Shown: piece by piece, positions 1-34,137 of the stretch
Layout: the number at the start of each line of letters is the position of its first letter
Numbering within the stretch: the stretch's first letter is position 1
Origin: Amphibalanus amphitrite
Lineage: Eukaryota; Arthropoda; Thecostraca; Balanomorpha; Balanidae
DNA: 64,000 nucleotides
NCBI RefSeq assembly: GCF_019059575.1
Contig: NW_024881571.1
Location: 62,001 to 126,000 of the forward strand
Direction of reading: 5' to 3'
Notes under the pieces: generated by a model
Databases searched by the model: none
The model's input: only the letters and a program-made list of their open reading frames with translations
What the model was told of the DNA's origin: nothing
Position numbers and translations under genes: made by a program

Positions 1-1
1 C

Positions 2-592
2 GATCTCAGACTGAAGGCAAGGGCCCTACCAGCGCCACCTAGCGCGAACTCACACCCGGCGCCTGTCCGAGTCTCTGTTCCGTTTGCCGGCCCCCTGTTC
101 TACCAACTCAAACGGGAGGCCAGCAAGATCGGGATCCAGCTCGTCTCCAAGCCTTCAGTCACCATCGGCTCGCTGCTCTGCAGCAAGGCTAAGCACCATC
201 TGCCTAAGCTACAACAGAGCAACGTCATCTATCGGATCGAGTGCTCCTGCCAAGTGGACGGTGACCCAATGGTCTATTTCGGCGAGACAGATCGTGAGCT
301 GGGCACGAGACTCCGAGAACACCGGGAGAGCTGGACTGGAGCAGTCCGCTCGAGAGCCAATACATCGGCCTTCAGTACCCATAGAGACTGCTCACCTGCT
401 TTCGATGCCATCAAGATCTTGAATCGAGCCAGTCATCACCAGATGCGACTTCTCCTGGAATCGGCCTATATTCGGACTGTTGGTCGGCGTGAAGCCGTCC
501 TGGTGTCGCCGAATGACGCAAACGTGAACAGGAACTCGGGTGCCCTGCTGCATGACCGCTGGCTGCCGATAATCCGCCGTTTTTGTCAGTAG
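2..592 (+). CDS. Penelope-like retroelement ORF, 3' part with GIY-YIG endonuclease (partial)
   Basis: The frame is open from base 2 to a TAG at 590-592 and enters from outside the window. The first third resembles the C-terminal end of Penelope-like reverse transcriptases (FYQLKREASKIGI, then a lysine-rich LLCSKAKHH stretch). The rest is a GIY-YIG nuclease: VIYRIECSC stands at the GIY strand, VYFGET at the YIG strand, RLREHRES carries the usual catalytic Arg and His, and LLLESAYI carries the metal-binding Glu. This RT plus GIY-YIG order is the hallmark of endonuclease-bearing Penelope-like elements, which cut DNA and prime reverse transcription at the nick. No frameshift is visible in the 197 codons present, so this copy may be fairly young. 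The 5' RT body lies outside the window. The element's 3' boundary is not defined; the T-rich sequence to about 840 is probably its 3' UTR. Confidence 0.8.
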   Translation, partial: DLRLKARALPAPPSANSHPAPVRVSVPFAGPLFYQLKREASKIGIQLVSKPSVTIGSLLCSKAKHHLPKLQQSNVIYRIECSCQVDGDPMVYFGETDRELGTRLREHRESWTGAVRSRANTSAFSTHRDCSPAFDAIKILNRASHHQMRLLLESAYIRTVGRREAVLVSPNDANVNRNSGALLHDRWLPIIRRFCQ

Positions 593-1064
593 TGTTTACG
601 TCTAGTTCGGCCTTTGTATGTATTTATATTTGTACTCGTCCTTTTACAGTTTTTGCACTCATTTTTGTATAGTCTTTGTTCCCTTTTCTACTCAGTCTTT
701 ATCACCATAGGTATCTTGTTTCCCCCCCCTTATTGTACTTTTATACGTGCCATTTATGCATTTTAGCACCCCATTTTAATTCATTTTAGCAGCTAGTGTA
801 TCATGATTGTTCTCACGTGTTTTTTATTCTCTTTAATGCATAATTCGAATAGTATGTGATCGCTCTGCGGCGCAGCTCCCGAACCTCTTCGATACCCGAC
901 TCGATTCGACCCGTTATTGATTCGCTGACGACGATATGTATAATACATATTGAAAGCGCTCCGACCCATTCGATCTCCTTGTGGAGTAAGTCCTAGTATT
1001 TCATCAACATCTACCTGTCAATGTACTAATATTATGCGTGTAAAGTAACTAAAAAGTTAGTTAT
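593..1064. other. T-rich probable 3' UTR of the Penelope-like element, then unannotated sequence
   Basis: 593-840 is T-rich on the + strand and follows the Penelope-like stop codon directly, so it is probably that element's 3' untranslated region. No poly(A) tail or target duplication could be fixed. Nothing further recognised to 1064. Confidence 0.35.
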
Positions 1065-1404
1065 CCTGGCAAATCTCACTAGGCAAAAGCGTGTGAAGCT
1101 TACTAGCATTTTGCGTGTAAGCGTGTTTCCTTTTGTGCGTGTTATGTAACACCGAAGTTAGTTATCATGCAACTAGGCATCGCCTAGTTGCAGGATAACT
1201 AACTTCGGTGTTACATAACACACACAGAAGAAAACACGCTTACACGCAAAATGTGAGTAAGCTTCACAAGCTTCTGCCGAGATTTGCACAACGTGCACAT
1301 GTTATCCAGGCAAATATCATTAGCCAAATGCGTTATAAACTTCGGGATGCAGTGTGTAAATACAAAGTTTTCACGCATTTGGTTAGTGAGATTTGCCAGG
1401 ATGA
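1065..1404. repeat. Foldback repeat: a large palindrome followed by a second, smaller inverted pair
   Basis: A near-perfect inverted repeat is centred at about 1180: GCAACTAGGC (1169-1178) faces GCCTAGTTGC (1182-1191). The arms extend outward to about 1069 and 1287 with few mismatches. A second inverted pair follows: CCAGGCAAATATCATTAGCC near 1306-1325 faces a GGTTAGTGAGATTTGCCAGG copy ending near 1400. The outer motif CCTGGCAAATCTCACTAG at 1065-1082 belongs to the same family, so four copies of one arm alternate in orientation. This looks like a foldback or MITE-derived element; no transposase is present. Confidence 0.75.
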
Positions 1405-2979
1405 CTCGAAACGTGCAAATATGTTTTACAGTATATATACATGTTGTGCGTTTTCACACACCGTGTTGCGACACGCGTCGAAATTTTTATGTTAAAAAAA
1501 TATCAAACAGACGAGTATTTAAACACAAAGATGTTTATTCAAACCAACGAATAAAGCAACGCAACCAACCTCATGCCAACCAACGTCATAAATCAGTCGG
1601 TAATCTGCACCGGTCGTGGTGACAAATCTGCACTGATTCACACCTGCAACGTTATAAACAGCCTGCAGGAATCCGCACCAGCCATGACACCATACAGGCT
1701 CCAAATACGTATCACGAAAACATTGAGAATGGTTCATTTCTGTCGATATGGGTAAACTAAATTGCAACAAAAGGGCAAAAATTCCCTGACCGAACAATGG
1801 TGGCTCATGTGTCTACAAAAATATTATTTGACAACTGGTTGCAGTGACAGGAATTGCATAAAACAGCACCTCACCGCGTTCACTGGTTGAGCGCCCAACC
1901 AAAAATTAGGTATATTTAATTTCTTGTTCAAAGCTTAATGCGGTTTTAGTGTGCAACATGCTCATTGAATTCAGTCCGTCATATGTACTTATAGACGTCA
2001 ATTAACAGTCAATAAATGAACAGTGTCTCCAACCTGAGACCCTCTAAAGCCTGGTTGGAGGTTCAATTGAAAAGAAAATGAGTGACATAGGTACATAAAC
2101 CACACTAAAACGCCAGCAATATCTGCACTGATCTTTCCCATAATAACTCACCATACCAGTAAGGATGAAAGCCATGTCCAACAGTCCATATCATTTCACT
2201 GTTTGACTTCTTATTATTCTTATTCTTAACACCACTTCAGCTCCTTATATAATACTCCACACGCAACACTTATACGCCACAGCTCAGCTCCTTCACAACG
2301 CACACGTCCTCTCCCTTCTCTGACTTGGCACAGACTGAACATGGCGGGCGCAGAGGGGCGCACAAAATGGCGATTTTTTTCAATTAACTAAGGTCTTTGT
2401 AATGCTACAACAAAAAGGGTAGTAAGAAAACTAAGATTGTGAGTTACAACATGCGTTTGATTTGTTAGTTAACACGTTATCCAGAAAAAAAGGCAAAGGA
2501 AGCATAAACAAACATGTTTGTCAAATAACACGGCATGGTTTGCACGGATAATATTTGTCGGCTTACAATGATGTTAGCTTTTCTGCTTCGATGAAATGGA
2601 TGTGGTGTTAGGTTGCAAACATATGTGTTATCTGACCCGTTTTTTGCAACAACGTGTGTTTTAATACTAGATTTTGCTTGAAGAATTAACTAACTGGTTT
2701 GTTAGCATTTTTTACAGTGAAGGCAGCAGCAGGGTGGTCGGACGCTGCTTATTACAGGACGTGTGTAGTAGCCCGGTCGGTGCTGACGTAGGTACGTGAC
2801 GATTGATAAATGGCCCCATTTAATAACGGACGGTGACCGATGATATTGGCTATCAAAACGACTTTAATTGCAGCGTGCTGCTCGCTGCCGTACATCTTAC
2901 GTCGCATATCCCGCCGCAGAAATGTGAGTTCGGAACGAGGCCGGGCCTACCGAGGCTAAGCTGCCGCGGAATTCGACAT
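1405..2979. other. Non-coding stretch, no gene recognised
   Basis: AT-rich sequence with many stops in all frames. No coding, RNA or bounded repeat feature was recognised. Confidence 0.4.
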
Positions 2980-4300
2980 TGTGCTCCGATTCCCGGTCGC
3001 CGCGTTCGTTGAAACGACCGCACCGCACGGAGACGGTCCCCGACGGCCTGTCCGCGGAACTGGTGGCGCCCAACGCGCGCCGCTTTCCTCCTGCCGCCCC
3101 GCCAGCGCCCGCTGGAACTATTCTGTAAAATTAGCCCTCCATTGTGTGGCCGGTCTAATTGTCGGGGCCTTGGTGCGGGCCGACGCAGTCCGATAGTGGC
3201 GACTGATAACACGCAGTGCAGGCGCCACCGGGCCGGCGGGGCCGACGGCCGACGGCGGCGTATATCATACGGCGGCGGCCGGCTCAGCCACCGCCGGCAG
3301 ACCGGCAGACACCAAGGTCAGAACCCGGCTCTCAGAAGCGCGAGCGCCGCCGCTGTCCCCGGGGAGCGCACCGGGAATCGGTCGGCAGGACGGTCTGGTG
3401 GTCTGAGATGGTCAGCAGGCTGGTCTGCCGGCTGAGTGACATCGTCTCCACCCTCCTTCCCCGTACGGCGAGCGTGGTCTGTGGTGGCGGCAGCACCCTC
3501 AGCGGAGACCTCTATAGACCCTAGTAGGCATCGCCGCTGTCCCCTCTTCCTTCTTACTAACCGCTGTGTGTCGTAGTAGTAAGGTCATCGTCCCGCAGGG
3601 CGCGGGCGTCGTCAGACCAGCTCTCGGCCATCGCTCAGAATCACTTTCGGTAATTATTTACCGCGGCTATGGGCGCTACTGCTCTACCGAGGGAGCGGCG
3701 GTGGCGGCGGCGGCGATGGCGTTATTAACGATGGTCATGTCGGCGGCGGCGGGCGGTCAACGCCTGGTCAGCCGCCGGAGCTCCGTCCTCACAGCGTGTG
3801 CCGTCGACACCGGCACCTCACCCGCCGCCCCGTGCGGCTCTCTCCGCATGCCAGCGCGCCCGGCCCGCTCGGGCAAACACGGCGCGTGCAGCGCCGCGCC
3901 GCCGCGCGCCACAATCGCGCCACTCAGCACCTGTCTGGGCGCGCGCCGGCGCGGCGCGGCCCTCTTTGAGCGGCGCTAATCGGCGGATCGCGGGGCGCGC
4001 GCGCGCGCGGCGCCAGTGCCGGGCGTGCCGCCGCCCGCCGTGAGAGGCGAGCGGCGGGGCAGCGGCGGTGGTCGGCGCGCCGGCCCATAACTGACCTAAC
4101 CGCGCCGCTAACCGGCACGCCGCATGCAGCCGGCGGTGGTGGCGGGCGCGGTGCAGGGCGACCGGGTCGACCCCGGCCACCGCTGACGCCACGCGCCGCT
4201 CATTTATACCGTCACTGACGTCAGCCGGCGCGCGGCTGGGCGCAAATGGAAGCGGCGGGCGGCCGCGCGATGGACGGATCACGGCCCGCCGCGACCGCCC
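2980..4300. other. GC-rich, CpG-dense block upstream of the first visible sog exon
   Basis: About 1.3 kb of very GC-rich sequence with abundant CG dinucleotides, including an alternating CG run near 3996-4012. It contrasts sharply with the AT-rich flanks. Long open frames here (one of 258 codons on the minus strand) are expected from high GC and look compositionally biased, so I do not call them genes. It could be a CpG-island-like promoter or enhancer of an alternative sog transcript, but no TSS motif is convincing. Confidence 0.35.
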
Positions 4301-4460
4301 CGACAAATTATGACGTGCTGGCCGAGCCGTTCTGGTCAGGCTCATTGACAGTAATTGCATCATATTCGTTCCAAACATGGGGCCGTAGTTACCCGAGACG
4401 ATTTCCAGGGAGATCCACATTGTGTCAATCACATTAATGCTTCTCGGACCCGGAGAATCA
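4301..4460. promoter_or_regulatory. Candidate homeodomain-type regulatory segment
   Basis: Dense TAAT-type and Exd/Meis-like words: ATTGACAGTAATTGCATCAT (about 4344-4363) and TGTCAATCACATTAATG (about 4423-4439), where TGTCAATCA is the reverse complement of the Exd/Meis word TGATTGACA next to a TAAT core. It lies just downstream of the CpG-dense block and in or before the sog gene. Motif reading only; conservation was not tested. Confidence 0.2.
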
Positions 4461-4659
4461 TGGGGCTTTCTCACAGAAACCGGTGCAGTTGACCGTTCCG
4501 AGAGATGAGCCCATACCATCACGGGAGCAGCGCATACAATGTCCGTATTGTAACAGAATGACAATTTAAAAACGAAGCGGAAGCATTGAGGCAAATGCCT
4601 TGGCGGCGAAAGAAAACGTGATTACAGTTTCGCATACCTTTACAACCTTCATTGCACAA

Positions 4660-5880
4660 TTAACCCGCGCCCCACTGGGGAAGGGGGGGCTATTTATAGC
4701 CCCCCTCCCGTTTTTCTGCAATAACTTCCAAACCGCTTGACGTATCGACGCCAAACTTTCAGTACCTTCGGCTGCATCAATTTGACACCTTGTGTCAAAA
4801 TTTGAACTTCGTACCTACCATAGGTCGGCCGGAAATGACGTCAGAGTGACGTCATGTTCGGCCGATTTCGACGCAAAACATTGAACCACGGCAATCGCTC
4901 CCAAGAGCTCAGTTTTTAATCTAGATCCAATTTCTTTCATGAGAGGACTCAGAATAGACTGCGCTATCAAACTGCTATCTCGGATTTTCGAAATGTTGAA
5001 AATTTTGAAAATTTTATATAATAAAATTCAAAATTTATATTTTTACATTTTTTTCATTTTTTTTGACTTTTCGAAAAAAACGGAATATATGTGATAGAAC
5101 GCATTATCATGACTAACTCTAGCAAGTTTTAGCTAAATATCTTCAAAAATGGCCAAGTTATACGCATTATTGCAAAAAATTAACAATTATTAATTTTTCA
5201 AATCAATTTTTCAGCACGAATTTGACATCATACGCCAATATAAATAGCACCATCGTGTTTCTGAGCTCAAACTGCATTCAATAGACACCTTTTTTGTTGA
5301 AAAATTTTAACTTCAAAATTTGACCTTTTTTGACCTGAAAGTGACCTGACCTAAGCTAAATTTGACTCAAAATGACCTTGAATGACACACACGACATCAA
5401 ATTCGAAATGTTTGGCCTAAATGGACCATGAAACATGTGTCACGTGACCGACGGATGATATAATATTTTCGTGACAGGTCACGAAAATCAGGTCAGGTCA
5501 GGTCATCACAGGTCTGTGATGACCTGACCTTGACCTGAAAATCAAAGTACAAGTTTGGTACCCTCAGAGTATCTAGAGCATCTGTTCACGAGTGTGTGAA
5601 CCAAAAATGAGCCTGATCTGACTTGTAAGACGGCGGCCAGAGCCCAAAACGTGAAGAAGCCAAAATGCAAATAATTTTTACTTTGACCTGACCTGTGACG
5701 TCATCGGTGACCTCGAGGTCAATGAAATTAGGTTTCGCTCGACAGTTTTTCCGGGGCTATCAGACGCCATTTGAATTTTGACGATCGGCCCAGTAGTTTC
5801 GGAGTTAGGGGGGGGGGCTATGAATAGCCCCCCCCCCCGTAGGGCGTGTTATACGCAAACCCCAGTGGGGCGCGGGTTAA
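4660..5880. mobile_element. piggyBac-like non-autonomous element (MITE 1) flanked by TTAA
   Basis: TTAA occurs at both ends (4660-4663, 5877-5880), the target duplication expected for piggyBac. Perfect 17-bp terminal inverted repeats CCCGCGCCCCACTGGGG sit at 4664-4680 and 5860-5876. Inside each end is a G-run/C-run hairpin around CTATTTATAG or CTATGAATAG. The left hairpin starts 2 nt inside its TIR. The right one is separated by about 21 nt containing TTTGCGTATAACACG (read inward), giving asymmetric ends as in piggyBac. There is no transposase ORF. The body is AT-rich on the left; its right third (5300-5725) carries about 16 TGACCT/AGGTCA hexamers. The right end lies 91 bp before the acceptor of the first visible sog exon. 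Confidence 0.8.
4824..4865. repeat. Inverted repeat with two TGACGTCA-type sites inside MITE 1
   Basis: TCGGCCGGAAATGACGTCA faces TGACGTCATGTTCGGCCGA across a short GAG centre. Each arm contains a TGACGTCA-type CRE/ATF palindrome. It may be a hairpin structural part of the element; any CREB/ATF binding is inference. Confidence 0.6.
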
Positions 5881-5971
5881 CACTAACTCATTACTCAGCT
5901 CTTATTACAGCTCTGGTCAACAACATATCACCATCTCAACCCTCTAACTCCCCCTCCCTCTCCTCCCACAG

Positions 5972-21324
<15,353 letters not shown>

Positions 21325-24309
21325 ACGCCGCAGAGGGCGCCACCAGCGGGCGCCAGTGTCGAGCGCAGACTGGAAAGTACAAAGCCGAAACATTGCGTGC
21401 AATGTGACGAGGCGCTGGACGCGGCTGCGTCACAAATGACGTCACGGAATGCTGCCGTGACGTCACGTGCCGACTGCGGGCCGGCTCCGGCAGCCAGGCG
21501 GTCGCGCCGGGTCAGGCGGCCACCGGTGCTGTATTTATTCACTGTAATGTGTTGCCCTGGTGACACTACGCCACACGGCCGGCGCCAGGCGCGCAAACAT
21601 GCATACCTGTACATAACTAGTGCCATAGCGGTAAGTGTCATTAGCGTTTGGCGGAGTGTTGCGCGCGCGGCGGCGCTGCGGGCTGGCGCGGGGCCGCCTC
21701 GTCCGCTCGGCCGGCGGACGGGCGGGCCTCGTCCTCGTCTCGCCTCAGCGCAGCGGTGGCAAGAAATGGAACTGTACGCTTATTGTTGGGTGCCGTCCTG
21801 GCGGTGGCAGGCGCCGGTCAATTATTTTTGTAAACACGCGTGTCCGGCGTTTGTTGGAGCTTGTGCGAGAGAGACTAGCGGGCCCCGAGCCAACGTGAGA
21901 GTGAGAGGAGCGCCATGAGTGAGTGAGAATGGCGCCGCTGGACGCGAGGTAGAGTGACAGAGACGCTGAGCGAGAGTGAGCCGAACCAGGGAACGAACTC
22001 TGCTGAACTCGAGCGAGGCTGGAGGGACAAAGGCTCACTTCCCTACCCTCTTGTGATCAGGAAACCACTTGTGACTGTGAGCGAGCTGACACGAGAATCG
22101 AAGAACTGCAACCGTTACTCGTTTTGTCGCGGACTGAACTGAGAATTTCGAGAGAAACAATAGTGTGAGCAGCCGATTCCGGCCGCCGGTATCCGAGTTG
22201 TTGTGCGTAAGCCGAGGCTTCGCGGCCGAAGCGGGCGTCGTCGAGTCAGATGTTGTTCTCAGGGTCGTCTGTTATAAGTCTGACAGTGAGATGGTCGGCG
22301 GTGTTTTGTGCAGCGTGCTGCTGCTAGCGAGCGCGCCGGGCACTGCGCCAGTGCGGCACCACATTAACCGAGCAGGGCTGCGAGCGTGGCGGCAGCGCGA
22401 CGGTCCCTGCCTCCGGGGTGCGTCCGGGCGTCTCTCGTCCCACCGTCCTTCAGAGAGGTGCCGGGCGCCCTGCGGGACGTCTCTCCGGAGTGGTCGGCTC
22501 TCCGGGCTGGCTCCCCGGCGGTCAGCTGGCCCTATGGCCGGCACCATGTGATACGACCGACAATAGGAGCGGGGGCAGAGCGCTGCACCGCCGCCGCCAC
22601 GTAGTCGTGCCATGTAAAATACAGCCAGGCAGTCATATCGTGTGTGGGTGTTACTGAAAGAAAACAGAATGACTTCTGCAGGCACGTGGAGACGCCGAGT
22701 TTTGACAGCCACACCATCCGCACATTCAGACTGAAAGTAAAATTACAAATTCTGCATGCTGTATTCCAATCGATTCGGCGGATCTCCTCAAGGATTTAGC
22801 CAGGATTTCCTGACCGGGAGTCCTGTCGAAGGAGAGCGGGTCCTCTCCTGTTCTGGCCAGGCAGTCGGCACACTATGCAGGCCACCGAAGAGGTCCAGGC
22901 CAGTTATCAATCGGTACCTAGTGATGAAGTCAACCCCATCTGGGGTTAGGGGTAGGTCAGCCTCTCTGGGGTCCGTCGTGAGCGTTTGAGTGGCAGAGCG
23001 GGCTGCTCCATCGCAACAGAGAGCACTACCGTCCCACCGAGGCGCTCTTTGCCACCGCAGCGCACCAATCTGAATCGCTGGTGCGCCCAGTTCGATGTCT
23101 CCAGTCTCCACGATGTACTCCTATTCGACAGCTGCCCTGAGGAGCCTGCATTGGTCTCACTTATTGAGACTGATTCAGCTCGATATCAGCCTAGATTCGG
23201 GAGGCCTCGGATCCGGGATCGACTTGAAACCCGCACGCAACAGGAGCCTTGTGCTAGGCAGTAGGCAATACACGTTCTCCAAACCATTCGGCGGTACTCC
23301 AAGCTGTTCGAACCTACGAACTACATCGAACGACATCCAATTCGATAGTGGGCCACCCAGTGAAGCCCATTGCTAAAAGCGTCTTTCCCACCGTCACGGC
23401 CAGACGACCTAGGCCCGGCCAAAATGACTCCTCGGAAAGGAATAAGGAGCATGTTGGCAAATGGCAGGCACTATTTGCGCATCGATTCATTCGACCACAC
23501 TTATTATCACACATTTCTCGTCCCATTGGCCATTTCTATCCGAGATTCAGATTACAGCACCAAGCTTACCTCAGTAGAGACTTAGAGAGGCAAGGCCCCC
23601 ATAGTTTCCCGGTTTCCCCCACCGATCATGACTGACCTGTTTCTGTGGCTCCGGGTGAACGATCGCACCTTGATCGCACACTTCCGCAGAAGTCAGATCA
23701 AAAGACACGCTAAGAAGCGATCAGTTCGAAGACGACTGACTGAATTCGACTTCAGTCAAACGCAGAATCGGCACCAACACCACAAGCACAATCCGACACA
23801 CGCGGCACGCACTCAGTGCACTCAGTCGTCACCCTCATCACAGCACGCGCCACGTGGTAATGAATGAAACAATTTCGACGCGCTGCGCCATGAAATGCAA
23901 CGCAACAGCAGAAATAATTGCTAGAGCGCCGTGCACGTATACTGTGCCGCATTACCTCAACAGACCGCCTGGGGCTTAGACTGTGCCGGCGCGTCGAACC
24001 GTGGCGGATTCAGCCGTGGTGGGGTGAGAATTTGTGGGCGGGGCGGGGCCAGGGCTGGGCAAGTCGTGGGACATATCTGGCTGACGCCCTCGGCCTGGCG
24101 GATCAATTGACTGACTGGTGGCTTGGGCAAATAGGTTTACCAGTCCACAACATATAAATCGGCATATTGATATCGTTATCGTTTTAGTTTGGGAGCGAGA
24201 CGGACGGCCGACCAGCAACATTACATGCCCTAGATCGGCATTCGGTGGTACGGGGGGAGGGGACGGTTGTGTTGTAGAAACCGGAATCACCAGGGGATCA
24301 CGGAACATG
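21325..24309. other. Downstream of sog: 3' UTR and intergenic
   Basis: The first few hundred bases are GC-rich and probably the sog 3' UTR, but I found no AATAAA or ATTAAA to place its end. No gene or bounded repeat was recognised to 24309. Confidence 0.4.
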
Positions 24310-24800
24310 GTCTGAGTTTTGTCCTGAAGTGAAAATGCTGAATGCGTACGTGGATGGGCGGCTTATCATTAGGTTTCATCCACCGACGGATGATAAACGG
24401 TTGTCGGTATGGCAAACCGGTGTGCGGGAGCCGGGACTCCATAAAACCTGCGCCACTCCGTAAAGGATTCACACCTGTCCGTCGTTTCCATCCTCAGGAT
24501 GCTGAAATCCTTCCCCTCCACGCCGCAACCCACCACTCAGGGCTGGACAGGCACCTTATCTCATGCGGGCTGCCCCCTTGGAGTGGCACCGCTGCTCCCG
24601 AGGGAGCGCACCCCGTAGCCGGGTGCAGAGAGTGCTTGGAGGGCTGGTCGGCTGTCCGTTCGGACGGGCTCAGTCCCGGCGACTCACTAGGGTGCTTGCC
24701 CAGACCAATGTCTCCCCCTATATCCTATTATCCTTCCGGCTCTGAAATGGTCTTGTCAGACTGAAAGGGCCTAACCCAACAAAACAAACAAACGAAGTAA
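24310..24800 (+). mobile_element. Candidate 3' end of a non-LTR retrotransposon
   Basis: GC-rich sequence with paired words (TGTCCGTTCGGACGG, GTAGCCGGGTGCAG) ends in GGCCTAACCCAACAAAACAA and a CAAA-type tail near 24775-24800. This texture is common in 3' tails of invertebrate non-LTR elements. No RT ORF and no target duplication were found, so this is tentative. Confidence 0.25.
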
Positions 24801-25755
24801 AGGATTTATATGTTATATGTATTTCAAAATTCGTACGGGTCTCGTTTGAACAAACAAGTCGGGTCGGTCGTCACTGGCATTCACAGTGCTAAGTCGCCAA
24901 CCGCAGCATGATAAATGCATTCCCAGTATAAAAATATTTTCTCACCAGAGTCATCGGTCCGTCTGTCTGCAATTATGACAGGTTATCAACTGTAGCTACG
25001 ATATATCTAACATTCGACACAAACGCCGTTCTAAGACACTGGCAGTTAGGCGCACCAAGTCGGAATGCACGCTGTCTACCGCGAATGGAAGCTTTTTTCT
25101 TCTTTCAGGCACCACCTGCGTAATACTTCATGTGCATAATAGTAACAGTGTGTGGAATGCGTATTGCGTAATAGTATATGCCATTATGCAATTTCAACAA
25201 TGATTCAACGCTATAACAGGCACCTGGAACCGTAACAATGCCATAATTGTAAAGGTATCAAAATATGCAACATGCAGTAAAAACATCCAACAATATGCAA
25301 AAGTTGTATAGTTACGTTGCATTCGCACTCAGCTCAGCTCACGCTACTCCTGGCAAGGGTTTCATTGCATTTACATCCTGTGGTCCCGGCATTGGTTCCT
25401 CCGTTCGTAAGACCACCATCCTAATCAGTCCGCCCCACCGGTGAGGTCGTTATTCACGCCACTTTCCTGGCTGGGGTGCCGAACTAGGCCTGAACCTGGT
25501 CCTGAGCCCAGGGGACTGGAAATCCCCTTATAGCGCCCATAGGCGGCCAACGGCGTTAGGGGAATGGAGGCACCGGGTGCCAATTTCTACTGGTCGGTCG
25601 GTTCTCAGTCGTCTCCGTTATTCTCGGAGCGGATTGGTCAGCGTCTCTGTCCGTTAGTAGCAGCAGATAGCTGACTTTGCAATTTTGTTTGTGACTCTTC
25701 ACCAAAAGTGATACCTGTCCCCTTTTTAGCCTCAGCTTGCCCGACTATTTCTCGC
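24801..25755. other. Downstream of the aminotransferase gene
   Basis: Probably contains the aminotransferase 3' UTR (minus strand). No polyadenylation signal could be fixed and nothing else was recognised. Confidence 0.4.
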
Positions 25756-33087
<7,332 letters not shown>

Positions 33088-33689
33088 GGCCCAGTCACTC
33101 GAGGAAACTGAGCCGTGTTGGTTCTAATAGACTAGGTCACAGACAGAAGACCCATTCGAAAACGAACACAAGTTCTGCCTAATAAAGTCGCTTCTATGCA
33201 TAGGCGTCAATGCTCGAATAGGAGTCGCATTTTTCCATGGTCTCTCTTCCGCATCCATAATTTACAGGTGGTAACTGACTGTCTGCCAGCGCTCAGTTTT
33301 CCGACAGTGTACAGGTGAGCCACCCATAACATTTCATGCACGAATTATATTGACCAAAGACCAAGCCATCCGATGGTGGTTCCAAGTGGTTACGGTATCA
33401 CATACTGTTCAGTCCATCAGCGAAGCAATCACATTACGAACTTGTTACTTGTTGCAATAAATAAAATATAACTCGCGACACAACCATGTCATGAGCAGGA
33501 GCACCTTCATTATTTCACGGCAAAAAGTTAACGAATGAGTGGAGCATTTGATACCAAACTCAGAACGAGCCAATGAGCACACTCCACTCGTAACTCACAA
33601 CAAAACCAATTGAACACAACTGGAAAAGCTAGTAGCAGCGCAATCACTTCATCACTAAAACACGAAGAAGTTCAGTGTTCACATCCGCA
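33088..33689. other. Intergenic between aminotransferase and acylphosphatase
   Basis: About 600 bp between two minus-strand genes. It should hold the acylphosphatase 3' UTR and the aminotransferase promoter, but no clear TATA, initiator or polyadenylation signal was identified. Confidence 0.5.
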
Positions 33690-34137
33690 TCAATGTCTGA
33701 CAGCGAACTCCTTGTAGGCCAGCTCGGCCACGTTGTGCTCGTTGTGGAACTCGCACCGGTCGATCTTGGACTGCGGGCTGCCCTTCTCACTCAGCCAGCG
33801 CTTCATCCGCGCCACGGCGTCGGCGGGGCCCTGCACGTGACCTTGCACGGTGTCGTGGCGCGTGTTGAGACACCAGCCAACCAGTCCCAGGTCACGTGCA
33901 GTGCGCTGCGTGTACTTGCGGAAAAAGACGCCCTGCACGCGTCCGAACACCTCGAACTCCACGCTGACCAGCGGTGACATGGTGGTGCTCTCAGGCTCGG
34001 GGGACGGCACAGAGGGAGATGCCAGAGATGGAGGGCTGGCTGGAGTGTACCAGGTGAAGATCACAGCCAGGAAGCCAGCCAGAAGGGTGGCAACTGCAGT
34101 GGTGAAGAGAGTGTGCTGCCAATTAAACAGGACTGTC
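33690..34137 (-). CDS. Acylphosphatase exon 2
   Basis: Acceptor TTTGTTTCAG. Carries the membrane segment, linker and whole catalytic domain, with the stop at 33692-33690. Confidence 0.92.

Noticed and set aside
3818-4594. 258-codon minus-strand open frame
   Set aside because: It lies in the CpG-dense block, is dominated by Ala, Arg and Pro, and has no domain or splice support; length is explained by high GC.
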